From positions 310,001 to 374,000 of the forward strand of contig NW_020825362.1 of the NCBI RefSeq assembly GCF_003286085.1: a stretch of 64,000 nucleotides of DNA. The letters are read 5' to 3'. The notes under the pieces are model-generated. The model searched no databases. It saw only the letters and a list, made by a program, of their open reading frames with translations, and had not been told where the DNA came from. The position numbers were made by a program, and so were the translations under genes. Position 1 is the first letter of the stretch. Every line of letters begins with the position of its first letter. This DNA is from Drosophila persimilis (taxonomy: Eukaryota > Arthropoda > Insecta > Diptera > Drosophilidae). Shown here one piece after another: positions 10,911 to 54,000 of this stretch.

Positions 10911-12482
10911 ATGGGAGATGAGGCCGACAAACGTACGGGCAAGGAGAAACTGCTCTTCTACACGACTGCCTTCTTCATCCTGCTGGGCACGTTCAGCCTG
11001 TTCGCATTCCTCTTTCTGGTGCCGTTCGTCATCGAGCCGGCCTTCACCACGATCTTCATGCAGTTCGAGGAGGTGCCGGCTTTGTGCGAGACCTACGACA
11101 CGGAGATCTTCTATGGCGCCAAGAACTGCTCGTGGTCGTCGTGCCGCGAGGGCTGCACCAAGGACATCTACACGTGCACCCAGATACGGGTCAACTATCG
11201 CCTCAATCTGTACAACTTCACGGACGAGTTCAACTTCACGGAGTACCACATTAACCTGAAGGAATCGGAGCGCGTGATACCGCCCGTGAAGCGCACGGAT
11301 CGCTATGAGCGAGCGTTGCGGGACTACGAATACGATAATCTGGGCGGTGGCATCGATGGCACCGGCCTGGACGTCGACATAGGTGCGGGCGGAAGGCTGG
11401 ATCAGTTGAGCTTCGGTGATGCAGACGGCTCCAATGGCTTTCTGATTGAGGACTCGGATGATGAGCGGGGTCTGAGTGCCACGGGCACCTTGATCAACGA
11501 CGAGCGCCATCCCTTCGATGAGATCTCCGAGCTGAATGAGGGTCTGATGGGCAACAGGTCCATGTACTACTATGTGGGCGCCCGCCTCTTTCCCAATGTG
11601 AAGGGGTGTGGCTATCCGCCCATGCTGAACTGCACCATCTGGCTGAGGCGGTATACGAAGATCGGGATGAAGTTCCCCTGCTACTACTCGAGGGTGGACC
11701 CCAGTCTGGTGATCAGCGACCTGGACTACTGGCAGAACACCCTCAATCTGGTGTACTCCATGGCCATACCCATTCCCTCGTTCATCATTTCGGTCATCTA
11801 CTTGACGTACGCCTACTTCAAGATCTACAACGAGGACGAGGAGACGGCGCCTCTCGATAAGAATGCCGAGGACATGGACATTGATGATATCGATGCCGTC
11901 GACGACAGTGACGGCGCCGTCCTGGCCGACAATGTCGCCGGCAGCCAAATCATCAACATGGACTCCACCACCAATGACAGTTGTCTGGAGGGTGTCCTGC
12001 CCAATGGTGGTCCCGGCATGACCACCTCCATATCGCAGGGTGGCTCGGTCACAACCCCCGGTCCATATATCGCACAATCTCCGGCGGGCTCCCAGATGAC
12101 GCCCAATTCGGAGATGAACTCGTTCGGTCATCAGTTGAAAGTTCAGATGGCCGACGAGCTGTCCAGGGATTCCCTGGAGAACGGTGTGCTCTCAACGTCC
12201 AACTCAGTCCAAGGGTAAGATTATCCGAAACCATTTTCGGTATGTGAACTTTGTTAACAAAGGTTTGGGATAAAAACTACCTTACACTTATGAGACATAA
12301 TATCATATATGTACATATGTATCCCTTCTACCATTAAAGTACATATTATATTCATCTACTATCTTTTAGAGATCTTAACTCTTAACTCAATCCACACGTT
12401 TTCCCTTTTCCATTGCAGAAACTTGAGCAAGACGATGACGACGAGTATCTCAACTCCACCTGGGCCGACAGCGGCAGTCTGA
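10911..12482 (+). CDS. tipE: TipE, auxiliary subunit of the Para voltage-gated sodium channel
   Basis: Two coding exons, 10911-12214 and 12419-12482, joined by a GT-AG intron, give 455 residues, close to the known ~452. The start is the ATG followed by GDEADKRTGK. An in-frame GTG further upstream (10872) is not used. Membrane segments lie near residues 18-42 and 277-303, with both termini cytoplasmic. The extracellular loop holds NCSWSSCREGC, several N-glycosylation sites, an acidic variable stretch, GCGYPP and PCYYS. The Ser/Thr/Asp-rich C-terminal tail continues into exon 2 and ends in TPPGPTAAV. TipE boosts functional expression of Para; loss causes temperature-sensitive paralysis in D. 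melanogaster. It anchors the TipE-family cluster with the two minus-strand paralogues at 0.7-4.9 kb. Confidence 0.97.
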
Positions 12483-14470
12483 AACGTCAGGCGCATGGTC
12501 TGGAAAATGTTAGATTCCGATTCGGAAAATGAGCCGCTGCTGGAATCCTAAAAACAGTATTGCGGGCACCGTGGAACGAACCACGGGCATGCAGAAACAC
12601 AAACAGAAGACGGAGCAGAGTATTTCCACAAAAAGTATTTCTACCAAAAAAAAAACAATCGACAACAACGCATGTGTTATGCGACCGAACCTGAATACCT
12701 TCAGAGCTGTTAGAGACATTTAAAAGAACTATGATAGATTATATTTACCGTATAAACAAACAAAAATACTTGGACACACAGAAACACACTAGGAACACTC
12801 ATCTGAAGTAACTTCGGATAGGCTTAACGACTCACACACACACACACATCCCATTCAAAATTGCAATACATGCATTATGTAGTATCTGCACAGGATATGA
12901 TATCCGAAATATTACGATATCCGAGGCATAGATAGGCAGAGAGAGATGTTTACTATACGGAGAAGGCCGCTTCACACCATGACACTCTGTCTGGACAGTG
13001 TTACTTTGATTGGTACAAAATACAATAAACAAAACATAAAACAGCAAAACAGAACTTGGACATGAGAAGAGAAAAGTACTATACATATACCTAGAGGAAA
13101 TTATAATACTTATACAACACATACATATACATATACATATATACAAATATTTACTTGACTTATTTTTCTATTCGCAACAATCGTCGTGTCGTGTGGTAGT
13201 CATCGTCTCGAGGAAGAACTCCAATACCCCAACAATTGCCCAGAATATAACCCCATATACCCCCATACACCTCCCGTATATACCCCTATACCCCCATCCC
13301 ATATGCTCCAAAAGAGCAAAGCAAAACGCGCAACTTATTTACAAATCGATAAATCGAGGCGCTGAGGTTTTTTAAATATTGCAATGCCAATTTCAAGTGA
13401 ACACATACACGAATACACACACACACACCCACACACACACACACGCAAAAGAGAAAGCAAAAACCAAAATTAATGATGCATCATGTATTTCATTTAAATC
13501 TTGATGATAAACGAAACGAAATGAAAGCAAAAGCAAATGCAAAAGCAAGTGGAAAAATGCCTAAATTTGAAGTAAATTAAATTACATTAAATTAAATTAT
13601 AAATCGAATAATAATTGTTATCCTTCAAATTAAAATGCGGATAAAAACTCACAGCTTTAACTAACTGAAACGGAGGCATAAGATTTTTCTTCTACATATT
13701 TATTTTATTAAGATTATTATATAAATGATAATAATGAATATTTATAGGTCCTACAAATGGTTCAAGCTATTCAATTACAAAAACAAACTTACAAATAAAT
13801 ATTGCATTAAAATCTTAATAATTTAGGTCTGAAATTAAATATAAAGTAATGTTTCCTTTTTATATTAACAAAAACCAAAACCAAATCAAACATTTCTAAA
13901 CTCGAATGCGAATAATCTCAAACAAAATTCGTAAATTCGTTGGCTAGGCATATAGACGCATCTGATTATGCATCTGCATCTGAATCTGCATCTGCATCAT
14001 TAACTGCACTTTTGCGTATAAATCTATCAATGATAAGCGGCAACAAAAACAACACCAACCAACAAAAATAGTTTCTTTTTAACGAGACAATGAGATATAT
14101 TTGCATGAGAGAATGAGAACAAAACAAAACCACACATAGAGAGTAAAAAGAAAGCAAAAACCAGCGCAACTATTAGCTAATATCATGTAAAACAAACAAC
14201 AAATAAAATGCTACTAGAATTGAAACCAAATAACATGAAAAATCTCGAAATAAATACGCATTTAGCAGCCTATAAAATGGTTTTCTTTTTGAATTTCTTA
14301 AGCCGCAACTTTGAATTAGGCGCGGTGCAATTTTTGAATGCCCTGCTCGTTTGCCAACACTGAAACTCTGAATGGGCAAACTGGAAGAAGAAGCAGCAAT
14401 CAGCTGTTGCCGTTTTCACCTGTGCCGTGCGATGTGAAAATTCTGTAAAATATTTCTTCAACAATTGCCC
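12483..14470. other. tipE 3' UTR and AT-rich intergenic DNA
   Basis: Probably a long tipE 3' UTR. Plus-strand AATAAA hexamers occur at 13024-13029 and near 13793 and 14191. CA tracts lie at 12832-12848 and 13418-13445. No ORF is supported, and the 13.5-14.3 kb part is strongly AT-rich. Confidence 0.45.
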
Positions 14471-14695
14471 AACAAGAGGACGCTGCTACGTCTCGCTATC
14501 TATACACCTATATTCTCCGGCCGACGCTGCAGGCCATCTTCAATAGCGTTTCCCCTTCAACTCTTGGCAGTGGTCGGCAGGGCAGGGGACATCGTCGTCG
14601 GCAAAATTTTAATTTGTAAACAAATCTCTCGCTGAAGGAAAATCTGTGCTCAAACTTGTTAACAAATGCTTCCGCCTAGCTGAGTAGGCCAAATA

Positions 14696-45260
<30,565 letters not shown>

Positions 45261-47065
45261 CGTAAGAAGGAGGAGGAGCACAATCTTATGAACCACCCCC
45301 AAAGCACTTCGTTTGGGGCTCTACGAAATTCCAGAACTTTGCTCTTAACCTAGATTAATTTGTCGCCGTCTTCTTTTTGTGACTCTGCAGTTTTCCGTTT
45401 CCACTTTGATTCCAACTAACCCTAGGCTTAATAAGTGTATCGTATATTGTGATTTGAGTGATTGTCTGAATTTCCTTGCTGTTTTGTACGTGATGTGCCA
45501 AAAACACACTGATAACTGACAAATGTGTCCTCAGAAATTCCCCATCAGTTGACTAGAGTTAAGCACAAGTAATCGATCGATTGCATTCCCGGAATTCCCA
45601 CTGACACACGCGTTTCTTTTAGCAATATTCTTCGCCACCTGTATTTCTGTATGTTATATGTTAGCAGACAGGTGTCTGTCCGTCGCGTCGCGTCAAATCG
45701 ATTCGGAGACGTGCCTTGTGCTGTCCGGCTGCGTCCTGGGAGCCACTAGGGCCCCGTGATCGATGGCACACTCTTCAATTAGCGTTGACGAAAATCTGAA
45801 TAAATCATCAATCATTCGGCTAGCCCCTCGCATGAATGTCGTGGGTCCGGGCCAGGCACGGCGAGATCTGAATGTGGAGGAAGACGGAGACGGAGACGGA
45901 GATGGAGATGGAGAGGGATCTGAGGGAGCTGGCGAGCGAAACTGGTTGTCGGCAAAGGCGGCGCACTTGGCAAACTACTCAATGACTCACGAGCGACTTT
46001 CAAATTGGCCCAAAAAATAAAAAAGACCAAAAAAAAAAGTTTGCCCGGCAACAGACCAGGCGCTTAATGCCACCGCCATCGGCACGACATCCAGCTGCTC
46101 GACTGATCAAGAGAAACACTTTCGTTGCCGCTGTCGTTCCCATTCTCATTTCCCCCTGATCGATTGCCTGCAGACCGTACCAAAAATAGAGCCCAAGAGA
46201 AGATCTTTGTCGGCGGTGGGAATGATCACGATCACATGCCCAGCCAATCATTAACCGAAACATTTCAAATTGAAAGTATTATCATTGTACAATTAGAGTC
46301 CGTCCACGAGATCACACCATACACACCACACGCACGCCGCAAACACCATCCATCCATCCATCCATCGCAATTTGGAGACAATACTGCAAAAAAGTTTGCC
46401 AAAAACAGAACAGAACAATAACAAACCGATGATGGATCTGATTCCTCAGCAATATTCTCTTCTGCCTTTGATCGTTCAGGCTGCTGATGGCATATTGCCA
46501 GCGATGGTGAAATTACGAGTAGAGTACCATTTTGGGGTGGTTTAAAAGGAACACAACCCTTGTGCAGACCGACGCTTGAATGTGAAATTCCAAAGAAATG
46601 TGACAATATCAGAGCAGATTGATTTTGATTTGATTTAATTTGATAAATTTTACTCGTGTATACTTATACGTATACTCGTATACTTATTCATAGTATAGTG
46701 ATGCCCATCGCTTAAGCGCACAATCGGGACTTGAGATTAGGCCCCTCGTATACGTATGACCCCAAATTGAAACACATCCTAAACTGAAATGATCGCCGGG
46801 TGGCCGCAAGCTGAAGGTCATCCGAAAGAACAATCTATCAATATTTTACTCCAGCAATTTAGTCAGTCGTATCATCTGTGTACGTAAGATCTGTTCGGCT
46901 CGGTTCGGTTCAGTTCAGTTCGGATTGAGATCGAGATCGAGATCGTTATTTGTTGTAATAGTACTACCATTAAATGTTTACGTATGTAACTGTACCAGTT
47001 TATGTAGATAATGTGACTGTAATCTGTACTCTGTAGTGATCTGTCAATAAAGTGATTTGTGAACG
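45261..47065 (+). other. Probable 3' UTR of the BEACH gene
   Basis: About 1.8 kb from the stop codon to the first good plus-strand AATAAA. It contains an 85-codon ATG-initiated ORF (45763-46020) with a short GAC-GGA type repeat; it matches no family I know and is probably chance. Confidence 0.5.
47046..47051 (+). terminator. Polyadenylation signal of the BEACH gene
   Basis: AATAAA followed by a GT-rich stretch. A second plus-strand AATAAA near 47370 could be an alternative, and would overlap the ImpL2 3' UTR. Confidence 0.5.
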
Positions 47066-47150
47066 CAGAAGAGAGGCGAGGCCGAGTTTTGTTTGCCCAA
47101 TCCCCCCAGTATTACACACACACTCTGATCGCTTCGCTTTTCTTTTTCTA

Positions 47151-47156
47151 TTTATT
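47151..47156 (-). terminator. Polyadenylation signal of ImpL2
   Basis: AATAAA on the minus strand, about 820 bases past the ImpL2 stop codon and facing the BEACH-gene signal. Confidence 0.5.
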
Positions 47157-47973
47157 CAAAAAAAAAACAGACTAAACAAATTAAGAGAAAACCATATTTC
47201 AGTTCACTTAGCTTACAAAATAATAATAAAACATGTATTTATCGTATTTTTAGTTGGGTTGTGGATGTGGTGGTAGCCTATGAAACTGCTGATTCGTTCC
47301 GTGAAATACTATTCCGTGCGGTGATTCTGTATGGATTGCGATGAATTGCTGGATGAATTTTGTCGATCAATAAATTAGTTGTAAGAAATGATTGCGGTGC
47401 ACATAAATACGAATTGGGTGACTGATTGTTGGGGTTGGGTGGTGCTGGGTGCCGGGGGCACCCTCATTAAGTAAACGGCCAATTACTCTTACGTTGGAGC
47501 TTAAGGTTAACTAGAGCTCGCCTGAATCGTTAGGAACCATCATTGCTGCGCTTACAGAACAAGACGTGTGATTTGATTACAAGCCTGATGACTAAAACTA
47601 AAATTGAAGGAAACCATATACGCGTACATATGGTGGATAAGATTCGATGTAATAGCTATTCGATGCGTTTAAGTCGATAGGAAATTTTAGAGTCTAAGCC
47701 GGCATTAGATATGGATTACAGATTACCTGGGTTACAATCTAAACTGGCTCTTAACCTACATTGTACAACGTATGACCTTACTTTCTTTCATTTCGAAATA
47801 ATTATTTTTCTTTTCTTTTGTTTTTTTGGGTGTTTTTTTGTGATTTTTCTTAGCACATTCCGGTTTTGTTTTCTCGCATCTTCGAAGGCATTTGATCTAT
47901 CTAACTAACTAGATGAATTCTCTGTCGCTGTCAATCCAATAGCCCTTTGATTTGTGTAGTTTTGGTGGGATCT

Positions 47974-48973
47974 TTAGTCTTGCTCCTTCTGCAAATAGAA
48001 CAAGCAAACGGATAGGCTTTGTTAGTGAAATGCTTTCACTCTGGCATAATTCCTACATCCTACAGGATGTACGAGTAGACAGATAGAGAATAGTAGAGAA
48101 GAGGATACTTACAAGTACAGGATAAACAAAGGTGTCGGCTGAGTCGCGGCCAGCAGAGTTGCGGGCAATGCACTTGTAGTTGCCCATATCCTCCCACTTG
48201 ATCTCCGAGATGAGCAGATCGCCCGTGGGCAGCACCTTGTAGCGATGGCTCTGGACAACCTCCTTGTTCTCGTTGTTCAACCAAGTGACTTCGGCACGGG
48301 GCCGTGCGTGCACCTTGCAGGGCAGCATCACACTGGAGCCAATCAGATCCAGATGGGTCTTCTCGGTGTAGATGATGCGCGGCTTCTGGGGGCCCGGATA
48401 CTGCTTCTCGCGCACCATGCGCATATCAACCAGATCGGAGCGCACTGGGTGGACCACGGTGCTGGCGTAGATGGTCTTGGAGCCAGTGCGTCCCACGCAG
48501 GTGTAGGTGCGGGGTTCGCTCAGCATGTGATCGATGATGTGTACAGATCGCACGCGGACAATGGCACTGGCCGCATCCTCGGACACCACATTCGACTCGA
48601 GGTTCTCAATCTGAAGATAAAGGAGCGCGATCAGCATGCTGCTGCTCAAGAGGAGCTCCCTCCAGTGTACTGGACTTACCTCAGAGAGCGGCATGTGGCC
48701 GACCACCCACTGGATGCTGGGCACTTGGGAGCCCATCATCTCACAGACAATCTCCAGGGTGGCGCCGGCTGCCTGCTGCAGCTTGGCGGGCGGCGATTTG
48801 GTGAACTTGAGCCAGTCGGCCTCGAAGGGGCGTCCTCGGGGCTTCTCCTCCGGCTCCGCCTCGATGGAGTTGTCGACATCGTTGCTATCGTCTACAATGT
48901 CCACGGCACGGCTCTGGACGCTCGAGAGGCTGCCGAACAGCAGCAGCGCTAAGGCGCACAAACTTAAATTCAT
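47974..48973 (-). CDS. ImpL2: ImpL2, secreted Ig-domain insulin-like-peptide-binding protein
   Basis: Three coding exons, 48973-48680, 48610-48113 and 47988-47974, give 268 residues, matching the family length (~267). The acceptor just upstream (TTACAG|AAAATG) shows that one or more non-coding 5' exons exist. The in-frame codons running up to 49048 are intron, not coding. The signal peptide starts MNLSLCALALLLFGSLS. An acidic segment and then two C2-type immunoglobulin domains follow. The first has cysteine pair LEIVCEMMG / TYTCVGRTG and tryptophan SIQWVV; the second has VMLPCKVHA / YKCIARNSAG and VTWLNN. The tiny last exon encodes only KEQD. ImpL2 is ecdysone-inducible, binds Drosophila insulin-like peptides in haemolymph and antagonises growth. 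Confidence 0.96.
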
Positions 48974-50886
48974 TTTCTGTAAGAGAACGAACCAATCGGA
49001 AATGAGTGCAAAGTTCAAAGCCAGTATCAAATTCCACTGCAAAGACATCTCAATCTCATCACATCACATCACATCGCAATCATCATCATCCGACCGACTC
49101 CGACTATAATATAGGTTAATAAACTCAACAACGACTTGATAGTCACTTGGCGATCGGCCAGTCATGCTCCTCCTCCCGGTTATCGCTAGCAATTATACAT
49201 ACTCGTCAACCAGGGGAGGTCTTAGCGTCCCCGATAAGAGCGCAAGGCCTTTTCGAGTGGCAGTGTCTATATGGGGGCAGAGCTCTCTAGAACATTGCGA
49301 AATGTCCAGAGATCTACCCAGAAATCCTTTCAGAACTCACCCCCAAACTGAAATCCGAAATCCAAAATCTGAATTTCACAATGCCACGCGGCTCTGCTGA
49401 CACCCGAAAATTGAATGAGAATCTATCTTTTCACAGTGTCTCGGCGGTTCGCGTGGGCCGAGTGAGGATGATAAATTGAAATCGAAATTTGGAGTGACAC
49501 TACACTGTGACGTCAGTGGATCCGAGAAACAACTGACAACACAACACTGTTCCCAAACACTACACTACACTACACGACGCACCCACGCCTTGGATCAAGG
49601 GCCAGTGGCGTCTAGACGGGACTGGACTACTGCGTGACCGATTAATTATTCAATCAGGTATTCGAGGGTATTATGTGTGTATGTATAATACCCCGATCAA
49701 GTCTCGCGAATCGTTGGCGAATGTTGCATCAGACATTTTTTTTCGACTCAATTTGCCCTTCGATTGGGAACTTTTTCCAACACTCGGGACCGGGGGCGAC
49801 TCGATTTAATTTGATTCTCTTTAAATTCGAATTGGAAATAGAAACCACGCAATCCGTGGGGAAATTTCATAGATAGGGATCGTGGATTGCGGATTTGTGG
49901 GTCTGAACACCGTCTATTGTTGGCTTGACGATTACTCATCCAAAGCACCCGATTGACGTGGCAGCACCACTTTATCGAGACTAGATACATATAGTATAGT
50001 ATATTCTCTATCGTATAGTAGGAGAAGTATGGCTCACCTTTTGATTTGATTTCTTTTTTCTCTTCCGGTAAAAAATGTTTGCAAATTTCTCCCTAACGTT
50101 TAATATATAAGAACAGGCGGTCGCGATTGCGTTGGGTCTCTTTCGGCAGTCAGAAGAGATCCGCTCGTCGTTATGTTATGAACGAATTTATCAGCTCTAT
50201 ATTGTTGTGGTTCCTCGTTTGGGTTTTCTGGTTGAAGTTCAGCAGCAGTTGGCTTTGCACTGACATAGGTCCGGCGATGGATGCCGTCTTGGCGGTCGCG
50301 CAGCTCAGTGTTGGCGGAATCTTGACTGGAGCTTATCGCACACGCTGCAGAGTCGGATGCAGATCGGCTTGTGGTCTGGCTGGAGACGAAGGACACACAC
50401 AGACACGTTTGGGGAGGGGCTGGAGAGGAAGCAGCGGCTTGGTGGCTGGCTTTCAGTGATATTCGGCGTAGCGAATGTCGAGCTGACGGCTTTGGCACAT
50501 TCGATCGGAATCAGCGAAATCAGCGGAATCGATCAGTGGATCTATTCTATATATCTATTGATATAGATGTAGATATGGACTTCTTCAATTGCAGTGGCAG
50601 TGACAGTGCTGTTGAGGTGGTTTGGTTGGCGCGGCACTCGTTTGAATACGCACGGTTCATCGACATTACAATTCACAAGTCAAGGTGTGTCAATGGAGGC
50701 TTCGGTCTGTCCGACGGTGGCAATTCACGAAAAGAGCGAGGATCGGATCGGTTTCGGATCGTATCGGTTTGTGATTGGATTGGTTTAAATATTGGCTTGG
50801 AAGCGAGGCGCTGGCACTGACACTAAGTTTGTTGTTCAACAGCGAAAAACTGTAAATGAACTGGCCGTCACAGACTCGGGCTCTTT
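48974..50886 (-). other. ImpL2 upstream intron and candidate 5' leader
   Basis: Non-coding region between the ImpL2 start codon and the nearest TATA box. The stretch on the minus strand below 50862 reads like a fly 5' UTR. ORFs here on either strand are in repeated or low-complexity frames. Confidence 0.4.
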
Positions 50887-50894
50887 TATTTATA
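50887..50894 (-). promoter_or_regulatory. Candidate ImpL2 promoter (TATA box)
   Basis: TATAAATA on the minus strand with an initiator-like CCAGTTC about 32 bases downstream. A GA tract lies 100-160 bases upstream. The orientation and the spliced ImpL2 leader make this a plausible promoter, about 1.9 kb from the start codon. Confidence 0.5.
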
Positions 50895-50994
50895 CTCGTG
50901 TGCCCAGCCGGAGCGGAGAGCATCCGACGGAAACACACACAAACGCACAGATACACACAGAAGCAGAGGCACCGCCGTCGTCGCCGCTGCTGCT

Positions 50995-51010
50995 CTCTGA
51001 CTCTCTCTCT

Positions 51011-51046
<36 letters not shown>
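50995..51046. repeat. CT/GA tract upstream of the candidate ImpL2 promoter
   Basis: CT dinucleotide tract with a CCCTCTCCC interruption. On the minus strand it is a GA tract typical of GAGA-factor targets, positioned about 100 bases upstream of the TATA box. Confidence 0.75.
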
Positions 51047-54000
51047 GTGGCTGTCTCGTGTGACAAGCCGCCTCGTCGACCAGAATCTGAATTCATATGT
51101 AATTCTTTGTGTGGCCGCCGCCGGAGCGGTGTTGCGGGAGCGGGACAGTCCGGAACAAAACGGACTCACTGCGGCTTCGCTGCTAGTTATCCTCCTCCTT
51201 GGGACTTGGGACTTGGGACCAATAAATATGATCTTATATGTGCGATGGGATTTGATTTCATAAATTCGTCTCGATTTAATTGTTGCATGGCAGGATTCCC
51301 CCAAACCCTTTCGGACCCATTCCCTTATCTTGGGACCTGGCTTTCAGCCAATTGACAGACAGTTGGCGATGGCAGTGTAGACCACTTCTCCTCCTTCGTG
51401 TCTGGGAATGGGACTGCGGTTGGGGGCAAGATTCGACCGATCATCATGCAAGGTTCCATTAGCCGAGACCGAGTCGGTCCGCTTCCCTCTGTCCCTCTAG
51501 CCGCTCGTTTCATTGCAATCAAGAGTGAGTGCCAGTTTGTCTGCGACGATCGTCGCTTGGTCGAATGGGATGGGATGGGGGCTGAACGGGAGAGAGATCG
51601 CGCAGAAAGGCGGAGGGGCAGATACCACACAGTGTAGCAATGCTGACTGCCCGGCAGTCGTATATCTGTAGCTGTATCTGTATCTGTATCTTTGTGTGTG
51701 CTGTTTGAGAGGAGGCGGAGGAGAGGCCGAGGCACAGGCAGAGGCATAAAACTAGTCGTTGACTGAGATTGTAATGGAGGTGCCGCCGCTGCCGCCGGCA
51801 CCGCCGGGAGGTGCAGCCAAAATGGCAGACAGACTGGCAGCCACATCGCGTGTTCGCTTTCCGCTGTGCCCGTGTGCCCGTGTGCCCGTGTGGCGTGGAG
51901 CCGGTCCGGTCCGAACCGGCGACTGTTGCCGGGCGGCAGCCCCAGCCCCCACTGCGGTTGCTGTGGTGTGGAGTGGAGTGGAGTGGTGTGGAATGGAGGG
52001 AAGTGGAGCGGCGTGGAGTGGCGGGATAGGACGGCACGGGACGGGTTCTCGACTAGTTTTCTTTCTTCGCTTTATCGACGGGCCACATCGACATCGACAA
52101 CGACTGCAACTAGATTCAATTCTATGGGTAATTTATTTATTGCACGTTACACAAATCGTCCGACCACAAAATCACCTCCGCCCCGCCCCACCGGCACCCC
52201 TCTTTCCGGTCAATTGGCCGCGGTGGCGGTTCGGCACAAAGCGAAATTCAATTGAGAGAAAAATCTTGCAGGTGCTTGAAATTGTGTCTCGTGCCTCTGT
52301 CTCTGCCTCTGCTTCTGCCTCTACCACTGCCACTGTCTCCGTCTCCGTCTCCGTCTCCGCTCCGGGCTCTGGCTATCTGCCGGCACACCTCAAAGCGTTG
52401 CCAGCGATATATCGTAACGCTGACGTAAGGGGCACTGAATTGAAATGGCCTTTCGATGGCGATGGATGCCTCTATGGGGATGTATTGCTGATGAGCGCCC
52501 CACACCCCCTGGGAAATGGGGAGGGTAGCGGGAGCACGTCGCAACAGAGCAAAAATATTGCACTGCTTTCTTCTGTTTCAGGATAGGGGTTGGTTGCGTT
52601 GCATTTCCTAGCTTTATTTCCAGGCTAGGCTGTATTTCCTATAAAGGCGACACGGATGCAATCTTTGAACCCGAACAGAACTGTACATTTCCATCCCCTC
52701 ACCAAAATGAGATCATCTCTCGGATCGTGGATCGGTTCGTGGCATACATATTCATGGGCATCCGACGTCACAGACCACTCAGGTGGATCGGCCATTATTG
52801 TCATCGCTCGTCTTGTCAATTAGGTTGCCGGCTTGCCGCCTTGCCGCCTTGCCGCCTTCTCGCCTTGCCACAGCCGCTCCTCTTTCATTCGAAACGTAGA
52901 TTTATAGGTTCCATTTCCTAGAAACCATCAAACCCGCATGCGAGCTGGTTTTCTCCCACAGAGAGAAGAGAGGTCGAGGCCTGGCACTCGCCGAAGATAT
53001 CGTATGATCGTATTGTTCGGTGGCTTGATGGCACAAATTATTGCATCATGACAGTGGACGTTCCCCAAGATACTTCGTGCATTTGTGCATGTGTGCATTT
53101 GGTGCATGGGTGAGCCAAATTGGCTCGCTTCCGCTAATGGATAATGGGTAGATCTCTTCCCCAGAGGCACCACCACCACTCGTGGAGCAACAGCGCCGCA
53201 TCGTTTGCACTTTTCTGCTAATTAACGTCGTGACAGGCGATAGCAACACCTCCAGAGCCAACAGTGCCACAGCATCACCGGAACCACACGACACCAACAC
53301 GGGGAGGAGGAGGAGGAGAGACTTAAGCGGGACTAGAGGACGGCTCATTCAAAGTGAGACCAAGAGCCAGACGCACAGACGGACAGACGGACAGTCAGAG
53401 CGACAGATGGAGAGTTCGGGGAAAAGATAGTGCAACATGCAACGGAGACCAAGACCAGTCGTCACACTCAGCCCGAGATACAGCCACACAGATAGACTCG
53501 TACACTCGTATACTCGTACACAGATACACGTGTGCACAGGCAACTGTCGGCAGTCGGAAACATTTGTTGGACTGCAGGTTGCACTGGTGTGTGGGTTGGA
53601 ACGAGCAGCCGATCAGCGGAGCAGCCACTGGAACGCCGCTGGTGACGACGTGAGAAAATTCATGTTCATGCCACAAATTCTGTGCCGTTTTCATGGTTTT
53701 TTTTTTTTTTTGCTTTTTGCCTGCTGTCATTGATACGACTGCTATGACTGCGAGTGTGTCTGTGCGTATGTGCAGCCGCCTAGCAACAGTGAGGAGGCCT
53801 CGACTTGGTCTCCTACCATCCTACCATCGGCCTGGTATCGGCTGGGTATCGATCGGTGTCGGTGTCGGTGTCGGTGCCACACACGCACATGCGCAGCAGC
53901 GGAAATAAGAGTGGGGGGAATGGATGGCAGAGAGCTCGTGTCGCCTTGAGCCGATGAAAGGTCAGTTCAGAGAATTGGAAAACCCTACAGAGCGACACAT

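Noticed and set aside
10896-12131. 411-codon minus-strand open frame
   Set aside because: Antisense shadow of tipE exon 1; composition is that of a mirrored coding frame.
48974-49048. N-terminal extension of ImpL2 (25 codons in frame)
   Set aside because: A good 3' splice site (TTACAG|AAAATG) separates it from the start codon, and MNLSLCALALLLFG is a textbook signal peptide start.
51759-52586. 275-codon plus-strand open frame upstream of ImpL2
   Set aside because: It starts at a TTG, is built from GTGGAGTGGA-type and TCTGCCTCTG-type repeats, and competes with long frames on the other strand. No recognisable protein.
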